Source of the DNA: Bog-159 sp035308525
GTDB lineage: Bacteria; Acidobacteriota; Terriglobia; Bryobacterales; Bryobacteraceae
NCBI GenBank assembly: GCA_035308525.1
Contig: DATGGM010000085.1
Coordinates: forward strand, 1 to 64,000
Direction of reading: 5' to 3'
DNA: 64,000 bases
Below the pieces are notes generated by a model. The model was not told where the DNA came from and did not search any database. It was given only the letters and a program-made list of their open reading frames with translations. How positions within the stretch are numbered: position 1 is the first letter of the stretch; each line of letters opens with the position of its first letter. Shown here piece after piece: positions 35,156 to 45,080 of this stretch. The position numbers and the translations under genes were made by a program.

Positions 35156-37027
35156 GTGCCCTACGCGCGGTGTGCTCTCCTTCTAATGGCGGCGGCCTGC
35201 CTGGCCGCTGCGCCGCCGGAGATAACCAAGGTCGAGCCGCCTAATTGGTGGATCGGGCATTCCATCAATCCCGTGCGGCTGCTGATTCGCGGGCGCAATC
35301 TGGCGGGGGCCCGGGCAGAGACGAGCGGATCGGATCTGACGGTGGGACTTACGCGGGTGAACGCCGCCGGCACGTACGCGTTCGTGGATGTATCCATCGC
35401 GCGCAACGCCGCGCCGGGCCCGCACGCGCTACGCTTGGCGACGGCCGGCGGGGAGGCACCGGTCCCGTTCGAAGTACTGGAGCCGCTGCCGCGCGGGGGC
35501 CGTTTTCAGGGCTTCTCGCCCGACGATGTCATTTACCTGATCATGCCGGACCGGTTCGCCAACGGCAATCCGGGAAACGACGACCCGGCGGTGTCGCGCG
35601 GGCTATTCAACCGGCAGAAGCCGCGCTACTATCACGGCGGCGATCTGCAGGGCATCATCGATCATCTGCCGTATGTCAAGGATCTGGGGGTAACGGCCCT
35701 CTGGATCAATCCGGTTTACGACAATAACAACAGGCTGAACGAACGAGAGCGGTATAACGGCGAGGGAATCACCGACTATCACGGCTACGGCGCCGTGGAT
35801 TTTTACGGCGTCGAGGAGCACTTCGGAGACCTGGCCAAGTTCAGAGAGTTGGTGGATGCCGCGCATCACGCGGGCCTCAAGGTGATTCAGGACCAGGTAG
35901 CCAACCACACCGGACCATATCATCCATGGGTAAAGGATCCGCCGACGCCCACATGGTTTCATGGCACGCAGGCGCATCACACGGCCAACACCTGGCAGAC
36001 GTCGACCTTGATCGACCCGCACGCCACAGCCGAATTGCGCGCGCCTACGCTGGACGGCTGGTTCATCGATATTCTTCCGGACCTGAACCAGGACGACGAA
36101 GAAGTGGCGCGCTACCTGATTCAGAATACACTCTGGTGGGTGGGGATCAGCGGCCTGGACGGTATCCGGCAGGATACCCTGCCGTACGTGCCGCGGCGCT
36201 TCTGGCGCGATTGGATGGCGGCCATCAAGCGGGAGTATCCGCAGTTGCGGGTGGTCGGCGAGATGTTCGACGGCGATCCGGCCATGGTGTCGTTCTTCCA
36301 GGGCGGGCAGGCGCGCTTCGACGGCGTGGATTCCGGAGTGGACACGGTGTTCGACTTCCCCACGTTTTTCACTCTCCGGCACGCATTCGCCGAGGGCAAG
36401 CCGGTGCGCGACGTGGCAGTGATGACCGGGCACGATTACCTGTACCCGAATGCCAGCCTGCTGGTGACTTTCCTGGGACTGCACGATGTGGGGCGCTTCA
36501 TGAGCGATGCCGGCGCGACCGCCGACGGTCTGAAGCTGGCGTTCACGTTTCTGATGACCGCGCGCGGCATTCCGATGATTTATTACGGCGATGAAATCGG
36601 CATGCGCGGCGGCGGGGATCCGGACAACCGCCGCGATTTTCCGGGCGGATGGCGGGAGGATGGGCACAATGCGTTCACGGCGGCCGGCCGGTCACCGGAG
36701 GAGCAGGCCATCTGGGATCACGTGCGGCTTCTAACCAGCTTGCGCGGCGAACTGGAGCCGCTGCGGCGCGGTCCGATGCTGAATTTGTGCGCGACCGAGC
36801 AGAGTTACGGCTACGCGCGCACGGGCGCGGGCGGACCGGTGGTGGTATTGATCAACAACGCCAGGGATGCTGCGGACGTGAATTGCGACCTCACGCCATT
36901 AGGGCTGGCGGACGGGTCGAGCCTGGCGGATCGATTGGGCGGGGCGCCCGAGTTGCACGTGACCGGCGGCCAAATACGCGCGCGGCTTGCGGCGCGGACG
37001 GCGGGAATTTATCTGACCCGGCGCTAG
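35156..37027 (+). CDS. Exported GH13 alpha-amylase-family enzyme (cyclomaltodextrinase/neopullulanase, SusA-like)
   Basis: About 623 residues from GTG 35156, which gives a signal peptide (PYARCALLLMAAACLAAA). An N-terminal cyclomaltodextrinase-type beta-sandwich follows (EITKVEPPNWWIGH), then the GH13 barrel: DDVIYLIMPDRFANGNPGND, VIQDQVANHTG, nucleophile D340 in GLDGIRQDTLPY, acid/base E369 in VVGEMFDG, third acid D444 in LGLHDVGRF, and the C-terminal sheet. It should hydrolyse alpha-1,4 links in starch-derived oligosaccharides or cyclodextrins in the periplasm. The histidine of the usual NHD box is kept but Asn is replaced by Leu. It begins 25 bp after the DinB-fold gene, and its stop shares CTAG with the convergent cstA stop. 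Confidence 0.9.
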   Translation: MPYARCALLLMAAACLAAAPPEITKVEPPNWWIGHSINPVRLLIRGRNLAGARAETSGSDLTVGLTRVNAAGTYAFVDVSIARNAAPGPHALRLATAGGEAPVPFEVLEPLPRGGRFQGFSPDDVIYLIMPDRFANGNPGNDDPAVSRGLFNRQKPRYYHGGDLQGIIDHLPYVKDLGVTALWINPVYDNNNRLNERERYNGEGITDYHGYGAVDFYGVEEHFGDLAKFRELVDAAHHAGLKVIQDQVANHTGPYHPWVKDPPTPTWFHGTQAHHTANTWQTSTLIDPHATAELRAPTLDGWFIDILPDLNQDDEEVARYLIQNTLWWVGISGLDGIRQDTLPYVPRRFWRDWMAAIKREYPQLRVVGEMFDGDPAMVSFFQGGQARFDGVDSGVDTVFDFPTFFTLRHAFAEGKPVRDVAVMTGHDYLYPNASLLVTFLGLHDVGRFMSDAGATADGLKLAFTFLMTARGIPMIYYGDEIGMRGGGDPDNRRDFPGGWREDGHNAFTAAGRSPEEQAIWDHVRLLTSLRGELEPLRRGPMLNLCATEQSYGYARTGAGGPVVVLINNARDAADVNCDLTPLGLADGSSLADRLGGAPELHVTGGQIRARLAARTAGIYLTRR

Positions 37028-38873
37028 CAGCAGCCCATGCGCACTTCGCCATCGGGGCTGACTGGCGGACCGAACGCCTCGGCCGGAGCGGGCGCGCCGT
37101 GGAGCACGGCGATCCAGCGGCGCACGGCATCGGCGACGACCAGCAGTACACCGGCGATGAAGATCACGGTCAGGATGGAGTTGAGGTAACCGGTAAGCTG
37201 CTGGCCGGGCAGCGAGGTCAGCGGCCAGAAGATGTTCTTCACGGAGAGAATGCCGGCGGTGACGGTGGTGGCTCCCACGAAGCACATGGGAAGGCCGGTA
37301 ATCCAGGCGTATGGGGCCTTGCCCATGTTGATCAGGAAGGTAGTGCTCACGGCCAGCGCGATGGTGGCGAGCAACTGGTTGCCGGTCCCGAAGAGAGGCC
37401 AGATGGTGGAGATGTTGCCGGTATAGATGAGATAGCCCCAGCCGGCCACGACGAAAAACGTCGCGATCAGGTTGCCCGGCATCCAGGCGGTATCGGCGAA
37501 GCGGGCGTGCACCCGGCCCAGGAGCTCCTGCATCACGTAGCGGGACACGCGGGTGCCGGCATCGATGGTGGTCAGGATGAAGAGGGCCTCGAACATGATG
37601 GCGTAGTGATACCAGTAGGCCAGCAGTTTGTCCATGCCGGGCAGGCCCCGGAAGATCTGCGCCATGCCGATGGCCAGGGAGACCGCTCCGCCGGTGCGTC
37701 CGGCTAGATTCTCGCCCACCTCGCGCGAAAACAGATCGAGATTCACGGTATGCAGGCCGAGCTTGCCGAAAGCGTCGGCGGAGCTGTTGATGGCGAAATA
37801 GTCGCCGGGGTGCATAGATGTGGCGGCGATGAGCGCGAGCAGGCCCACCAGGGATTCGGCCATCATGGCGCCGTAGCCGATGAAGCGCGCGTCCGTTTCT
37901 TTGTCGAGCATCTTGGGCGTGGTGCCGGAAGAGACCAGCGAGTGGAAGCCGGAGATGGCGCCGCAGGCGATGGTCACGAACAGGAACGGGAAGAGCCTGC
38001 CCTTAATGATCGGCCCGCCGCCCGCGGTGAATTGCGTAAACGCCGGAAAGCGGATATCGGGGTGCACCAGGAACACGCCGATCACCAGTGCGGCGATGGT
38101 TCCGAGCTTCACATAAGTGGAGAGGTAATCGCGCGGGGCCAGCAGCAGCCACACGGGAAGAACCGACGCACAGAAGCCGTAGACGGCCATCAGAAGGGTG
38201 ATCTGGTGAGGCGAATAGGTCAGCGCGCCGGCGGCGCTGGATTGAGCGAACCAGTGTCCGCCCACCACGGCGGCAATCAGCAACACCACGCCGAAGATGC
38301 TGGGGCCGGTGACGCTAATGCGCCCGGCGTGGTGCTTGAACATCCAGACGCCCATGACGAGCGCGATGGGAATGGTGGTGCCGATGGTGAAGACGCCCCA
38401 GGGGCTGTTGGCGAGCGCATTCACTACCACGATGCCCAGGCCGGCCATGGAGACGATCAGGATGAAGAGCACCACGATCATGGTCACCAGGCCGGCGAAG
38501 GGGCTGATCTCCGTGCGGGCTATATCCGCCAGCGAGCGGCCGCGATGGCGGACGGAGGCCACTAGCACGGTAAAATCCTGCACGCATCCGGCGAGCACGG
38601 CGCCGATCAAGACCCAGAGCAAGCCCGGTGCGAAGCCAAACTGCGCGGCGAGGGTGGGGCCCACCAGCGGTCCGGCGCCGGCTATGGCCGCGAAATGATG
38701 CCCGAACAGGACCCACTTGGGTGAAGCGATATAGTTGTGGCCGTCGGCGAACTGATGGGCAGGGGTGAGGCGGCGGTCATCGAGCACCAGGGCTTTGGCG
38801 GCGATGAAGGCGCTGTAGTAGCGGTAGGCGATGGCGTAGATGCAGAGCGCGCCCAGCAGTATGGGGAAGGTGT

Positions 38874-38877
<4 letters not shown>
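37024..38877 (-). CDS. cstA: CstA-family carbon starvation protein / pyruvate transporter
   Basis: A 617-residue protein with about 16 membrane segments. CstA-family features are LTPAHQFADGHNYIASPKWV near residue 40, GHHFAAIAGAGPLVGPTLAAQ, and GFHSLVSSGTTPKML. Members CstA and BtsT of enteric bacteria import pyruvate, and some also affect peptide use. The ATG overlaps the lldP stop by 4 bp, so lactate permease and this protein are translated from one mRNA, which supports a lactate/pyruvate uptake role. It is somewhat shorter than E. coli CstA (about 700 residues). Confidence 0.9.
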
Positions 38878-40529
<1,652 letters not shown>

Positions 40530-40538
40530 GTGCAGAGC

Positions 40539-40573
40539 CGGGCCGGACAATTGTATCACCGCGGTCCGGCCCG
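40539..40573. promoter_or_regulatory. Inverted repeat upstream of lldP-cstA (operator or hairpin)
   Basis: CGGGCCGGAC (40539-40548) and GTCCGGCCCG (40564-40573) are perfect 10-bp inverted arms separated by 15 bp. On the minus strand the loop holds TACAAT, a possible -10 element for lldP. It could be an operator flanking that element, or a hairpin that ends the ADOP transcript. No T-tract follows. Confidence 0.5.
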
Positions 40574-40587
40574 AAAGGTACGGCGGC

Positions 40588-43017
40588 TCACTCGTAGTGG
40601 AGGGCTTCGACGGGATCGACGGTGGCGGCGCGGCGAATGGGAGCCCAGCAGGCCAGGAGGGCCACTCCGGCAAAGAGCAAGGCTACGCTGACGTACGTGG
40701 CGGGATCGGTGGCCTCCACTCCGTACAAGAACGACCGGAGTACGCGTGAGAGGAGCAGGGCAGCGGCGGCTCCCACCACGATTCCACCCGCGATCAGGCG
40801 GAGGCCTTCGCCAAGAATCAGATTCCGGATGTGCCGCTGCTCGGCGCCGACGGCGGCCCGGATGGCGATCTCGCGCCGGCGGGACGCGACCGACAGAGCC
40901 AGCACTCCATAGATGCCGACGAGGGTGAGGATGCTCCCGATGCTGGAGAATCCCGCGAGCAATTGCGCGGCGAAGGTGCGTGAAGCCAGGGAATTGTTAC
41001 GAATCTGGTCGAGCGTTCGGACGTTCTCGACCGAAACGGTGGGATCGACGGAGCGGAGGGCGCGCTGGACGGCGGCGATGACGGACCCGGGATCGACCGC
41101 CGTGCGTACTACCAGATCCTTGGAGAAGGCTTGCGCCTGCCAGAGGCACAGGTAGACCTCCGGCACGGCTGGCTTAGTTAAATCGCCGGTGCGGCTGTTG
41201 GTCACCACGCCGACGATTTCGATCGCCGGTTTCTGCCGCCCATTCCCCCACATTTTCTTGCCGATGGCGGTGCTGTGCGGAAAGTAACGATCCACCAGGG
41301 TTTGATTCACGATGGCGACTTCGGGTGCGCTGCCGGTATCGGTCGGACGGAAATCGCGACCCAGAGTGATGGTCTGGCCCAGGAGATCGAAATAGCCGGG
41401 CGTGACGGAGCGCAACGGGATCTCAATCCGGTCGCTGGCCTTGGCGGCCGGGGGCTGGCCTTCGATTTCGAGCTCGCCGGGCCAGTCGTTACCGGTCAAG
41501 GGCACGCCCCAGGCGAACGCCGCGGAGCGCACGCCGGGAATAGCGGATACGCGTTCCAGAGCCTGATGGTGAAATGCGTTCCAGTTGCCCTGCACCGCGG
41601 TGACGGTGGCGGTCAGGATGTGTCCGGTCTGGTAACCCGACGGCACCATGGAAATGTTGATCATGGTGCGGATGAGGAGGCCGCTGCCCACGAGCAGGGC
41701 CAGGGTCAGGGCCGCCTGGACGATTGTGACGCCACGCAGCAGACGGCGCTCGCCGCGCGCGGAGCTGCTCTTGGGGCCGGCGCTCTTCAGCACATCCACG
41801 GGGTCGAGGCGCGCGGCGCGGAAGGCGGGAAAGAGTCCGGCCAGCAATGCGGCCAGCATTGCGGAAGCCAGCCCCCAGGCCAGCATCGGCCAGCCGGTGG
41901 TGACGGCGTCCAGACGGGGGATGGCGTGCCCGCCGATCAGTTTAAACAGCCGCACGACGACGAAAGCCAGACCGGCGCCCAATACACCGCCCAGCGAAGC
42001 CAGCAGCAGGCTTTCGCAGGCGACTTGCCGGAGAAGCCGCGCGCGGGCCATGCCGAGCGCATGACGGATCCCGTATTCCTGCTGCCGTTGCAGTCCGCGG
42101 ACGAGCAGCAGCGCGGCCACATTGCCGCAGGCAATCAGCAGGACCAGCGCCGCGGCGCCCAATAGCGGCAGCAGGATGCCGCGGCCGTCGCGATTCAGTT
42201 CGGTGGAGAGAGACAGCAGGCGCGGCGTGAAGCCTTCAAATTCGCGATCGCCGGCAGACTCCCGGGCGGCCAGGGCGCCCAGCTCGGCCTGCGCACGCTG
42301 GGGCGTCACGCCGGGCTTCAGCCGCCCCATCACGTCCCAATAACGGGCCTTCATGTTGGCGGGATCGGCAGCCGCCGGCACCCAAAAATCCACTGTCGCG
42401 TTCAGATTGTAGTTGGGTTCCTGGGAGGCGCCCGGCGAGGGAAAAAAGCGGACTTGAGGCGGCATCACCCCGATGACCGTGGGGGGCGTGTCCTGACGGC
42501 TCATGCGGATGGTTTTCCCGAGGATGTGGGGATCCCCGTTGAATTTTCGCTGCCACAAATCGTACCCAAGGATGATCACCGGCTTGGCTCTATTGCCGGC
42601 CTCGGAATCGAGGAACGAGCGGCCCAGGATGGGTTGCAATCCGAGGGCGCGGAAATAATTGCTGGTGACCCACATGCCTTCCATGGATTCGCTGCCGTCG
42701 GACTGGACGAGGAAATTGAAGGTCCAGCCATACGCGGCGATATCTTCGAGCGAGCCGGCGCGCTGTTGCCATTCCATCCACTGCGCGGCGGACCATCCCA
42801 CAGGGTTCGGCATGGGCTGGCCGTCGGTACGGGCGGACTGAATCAGCACCAGGCTGCCGGGATCCCGATAGGGCGGGGGAGTCAACAGGACGCCCTCGAT
42901 CAGGCTGAACACGGCCGAGGTGGCGCCGATTCCCAAAGCCATCGTAAGGATGGCCAGTAGCGTGAAGCCGGGTTGCTTAAGCAGCATCCGGGCGCCAAAC
43001 CGGAAGTCTTGCAGCAT
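40588..43017 (-). CDS. ABC-transporter permease of the acidobacterial duplicated orphan type (ADOP, MacB/FtsX family)
   Basis: An 809-residue inner-membrane protein with two FtsX halves. Each half has a MacB-type periplasmic domain and ends in an FtsX transmembrane module (LLIACGNVAALLLVRGLQRQ in the first, TLVGIYGVLALSVASRRREI in the second). The N-terminus FRFGARMLLKQPGFTLLAIL is typical of TIGR03434, an orphan permease family greatly expanded in Solibacter and relatives. No ATP-binding gene is adjacent, as usual for this family; a PadR-type regulator, often found next to it, is absent. The start follows the upstream stop directly (TAAATG), so it is co-translated with the heptad-repeat protein gene. 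The substrate is unknown. Confidence 0.92.
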   Translation of the reverse strand: MLQDFRFGARMLLKQPGFTLLAILTMALGIGATSAVFSLIEGVLLTPPPYRDPGSLVLIQSARTDGQPMPNPVGWSAAQWMEWQQRAGSLEDIAAYGWTFNFLVQSDGSESMEGMWVTSNYFRALGLQPILGRSFLDSEAGNRAKPVIILGYDLWQRKFNGDPHILGKTIRMSRQDTPPTVIGVMPPQVRFFPSPGASQEPNYNLNATVDFWVPAAADPANMKARYWDVMGRLKPGVTPQRAQAELGALAARESAGDREFEGFTPRLLSLSTELNRDGRGILLPLLGAAALVLLIACGNVAALLLVRGLQRQQEYGIRHALGMARARLLRQVACESLLLASLGGVLGAGLAFVVVRLFKLIGGHAIPRLDAVTTGWPMLAWGLASAMLAALLAGLFPAFRAARLDPVDVLKSAGPKSSSARGERRLLRGVTIVQAALTLALLVGSGLLIRTMINISMVPSGYQTGHILTATVTAVQGNWNAFHHQALERVSAIPGVRSAAFAWGVPLTGNDWPGELEIEGQPPAAKASDRIEIPLRSVTPGYFDLLGQTITLGRDFRPTDTGSAPEVAIVNQTLVDRYFPHSTAIGKKMWGNGRQKPAIEIVGVVTNSRTGDLTKPAVPEVYLCLWQAQAFSKDLVVRTAVDPGSVIAAVQRALRSVDPTVSVENVRTLDQIRNNSLASRTFAAQLLAGFSSIGSILTLVGIYGVLALSVASRRREIAIRAAVGAEQRHIRNLILGEGLRLIAGGIVVGAAAALLLSRVLRSFLYGVEATDPATYVSVALLFAGVALLACWAPIRRAATVDPVEALHYE

Positions 43018-43701
43018 TTAGCGAGCCTCGCGGGCCAGACCCTGGCGGCGCGCGGAATCGAAGACCTGCTGGAGAGCGCGATCGATCTCCACCGAGGCAC
43101 GGCTCTGCGCACGGTTTACGACGTCCTGCTCCCTATTGACGACTTCCTGTTGCCGGTTCACCTTCTCCTGTTCGGCGTTGACGACCTGCTGCTTACCGTT
43201 GACCCCGGATTGCAGCCGGTTCACGCGATTCTGATCCGCGGCCCCGGCGTTCACCTGGCTCTGCTGGCGATTGACTTCGGCCTGCGCGCGATTCACCTCC
43301 TGCTGATGACTGTTGACGCGCGCCTGTTGCCCGTTGACGTCCTGCTGGTGGCGGTTAACGTCGTTTTGCTGGCGATTGACGGCGTGTTGCGGGGCCATGG
43401 CTCGCTGGAATTCAGCCAGGGTGTCCTGGTCAGTCACGATGTAGTCGCGGCCATCCTGCCGGAACCAGACAAATTCCGAGCCGTAGCGGGCCCGCCATCT
43501 CTTGAGGCGGGCATCATCGGCGCTGTCCCACGAGCCGCTCGAAGAATCCCCTGAAACGATCAGGTACCGGCTGATATGCGAGCCCTGCGCGGGTTGAGGT
43601 GTTACCGGAGTTTCGGGACCTTGGGTGAGGAGCGGGGCACCGGAAGCCGTCAGGAGGACGGCGGCGCCAAATACGATCAAGCTTGTACCATATCGAGCCA
43701 T
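43018..43701 (-). CDS. Exported protein with 13 tandem heptad repeats (VN-x-x-Q type)
   Basis: 227 residues: a signal peptide or N-terminal anchor (ARYGTSLIVFGAAVLLTASG), a short globular part (about 40-100) with YGSEFVWFRQDGRDYIVTD, then about 13 repeats of seven residues starting with VN (VNRQQND, VNRHQQD, VNGQQAR and so on) to about residue 200. The register breaks once, by a three-residue insertion at VNAGAADQNR. The repeat should form a long, highly polar helix. The WFR-x-DG-x-x-YIVTD part resembles, from memory, a segment in acidobacterial M56/BlaR1-like sensor proteases, which also end in Q-rich repeats; the protease part is missing here. GGAAGGAG precedes the start. It directly abuts the ADOP permease gene. 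Confidence 0.8.
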   Translation of the reverse strand: MARYGTSLIVFGAAVLLTASGAPLLTQGPETPVTPQPAQGSHISRYLIVSGDSSSGSWDSADDARLKRWRARYGSEFVWFRQDGRDYIVTDQDTLAEFQRAMAPQHAVNRQQNDVNRHQQDVNGQQARVNSHQQEVNRAQAEVNRQQSQVNAGAADQNRVNRLQSGVNGKQQVVNAEQEKVNRQQEVVNREQDVVNRAQSRASVEIDRALQQVFDSARRQGLAREAR

Positions 43702-43750
43702 CAGCTACTCCTTCCGATTGGACGGCCCACTGGCAGCCCGGTTAGGAGTT

Positions 43751-45076
43751 TTATGGCACGCCAACATCGAAGGCGGGTTGAACGGCTTCTTCCGCGGCGG
43801 CCGGAATCCGGCCATCGAGCACCCGGCGAGCATGGTCGGCGTCGAATTCGTTTTCCCACTTGGCCACCACTACGGTGGCGACACCATTTCCCACCAGATT
43901 GGTAAGGGAACGCATCTGCGACATGAACTGGTCCACGCCCAACAGCAGCGTGAGGCCCGCGACCGGAATTGTGCCGATGGCAGAAAGAGTGGCAGCCAAG
44001 GTGATAAAACCGCCGCCCGCCACGGCCGCCGCGCCTTTCGAGCTCATCATCAGGATGAACAGGAGCTCGGCCTGTTGGCCAAAGGAAAGGCGAACGTTGG
44101 TAGCCTGGGCTACAAACAGGGCGGCGATCGTCAGATAGATAGAGGTGCCATCCAGATTAAAGGAGTAGCCCGACGGAATCACCAGCCCCACCACGGATTT
44201 GTCACAGCCGAGCTGCTCCAGCTTCACCATCATGCGCGGCAGCACCGATTCCGAAGACGACGTGCCAAGCACAATGGCCAGTTCTTCCTTGATGTACTTC
44301 AGGAACTTCCACAGGCTGAAACCGTGGGCATGGGCAATGGCCCCGAGCACGATGAAAACGAACGCAAGACTGGTCAGATACACGCATGCCATCAGTTTGA
44401 TCAGCGGCAGCAGCGTCTGCAAGCCATACCTGCCGATGGTGAACGACATAGCGCCAAAAGCGCCCAGCGGCGCGGCCTGAACGATGATCCCCACCACGGC
44501 GAACATCCAATGCGCGAGCCGGTCGCAGGCATCCACGATGACCTTGCCGCCGGGTACGGCGGCGAGCGCCAGGCCGAACAAAATGGCCACCAGCAGCACC
44601 TGCAGAATCTCGCCTTGGGCAAACGCGCCCGTCACGGTGGTGGGAATGATGTTCAGCACGAAATCGACGCCGTGCAGTTCCTTGCCCCGGCTGGCGTATT
44701 GCGCGATCAGCTTGGCGTCCAGCGCGCCAGGGTCCACGTTCATCCCTGAACCCGGAGCCACGAGCTTCACTACCGTCAGTCCGATCAGCAGCGCCGCCGT
44801 GGTGACCACCTCGAAATACGCCAGCGCCTTGATTCCCACCCGCCCCAACTTCTTCATATCGCCGATGCCGGCGATTCCGACGACCACCGTGCAAAAAATG
44901 ATGGGCGCGATCATCATGCGGATGAGCTTGATGAAACCGTCGCCGAGCGGCTTCATGGATGCAGCGGTCTGCGGATAGAATGCTCCCAGCAAAATACCGA
45001 AAAGGATGCCCACGAGGACGCGAGCGTAAAGCGACCGGTATAACTTACGCAGTCGAACCATGCGCGGCTGGGGCAT
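43751..45076 (-). CDS. dctA: C4-dicarboxylate:cation symporter
   Basis: A 441-residue inner-membrane protein of the DAACS family (GltPh fold, eight helices and two hairpins). DctA-like landmarks are FIKLIRMMIAPIIFCTVV, the serine-rich hairpin LGTSSSESVLPRMM, IPSGYSFNLDGTSIYLT and LLGVDQFMSQMRSLTNLVGNG, closer to succinate/fumarate/malate carriers than to glutamate carriers. It starts 4 bp after the acs stop, so acetate activation and dicarboxylate uptake share one transcript. Confidence 0.9.
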   Translation of the reverse strand: MPQPRMVRLRKLYRSLYARVLVGILFGILLGAFYPQTAASMKPLGDGFIKLIRMMIAPIIFCTVVVGIAGIGDMKKLGRVGIKALAYFEVVTTAALLIGLTVVKLVAPGSGMNVDPGALDAKLIAQYASRGKELHGVDFVLNIIPTTVTGAFAQGEILQVLLVAILFGLALAAVPGGKVIVDACDRLAHWMFAVVGIIVQAAPLGAFGAMSFTIGRYGLQTLLPLIKLMACVYLTSLAFVFIVLGAIAHAHGFSLWKFLKYIKEELAIVLGTSSSESVLPRMMVKLEQLGCDKSVVGLVIPSGYSFNLDGTSIYLTIAALFVAQATNVRLSFGQQAELLFILMMSSKGAAAVAGGGFITLAATLSAIGTIPVAGLTLLLGVDQFMSQMRSLTNLVGNGVATVVVAKWENEFDADHARRVLDGRIPAAAEEAVQPAFDVGVP

Positions 45077-45080
45077 ACTG

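Noticed and set aside
43100..43400. Regular ~21-bp DNA periodicity, possible CRISPR or satellite array
   Set aside because: The period is three codons times seven and encodes a protein heptad repeat; units vary at DNA level and no spacer pattern exists.
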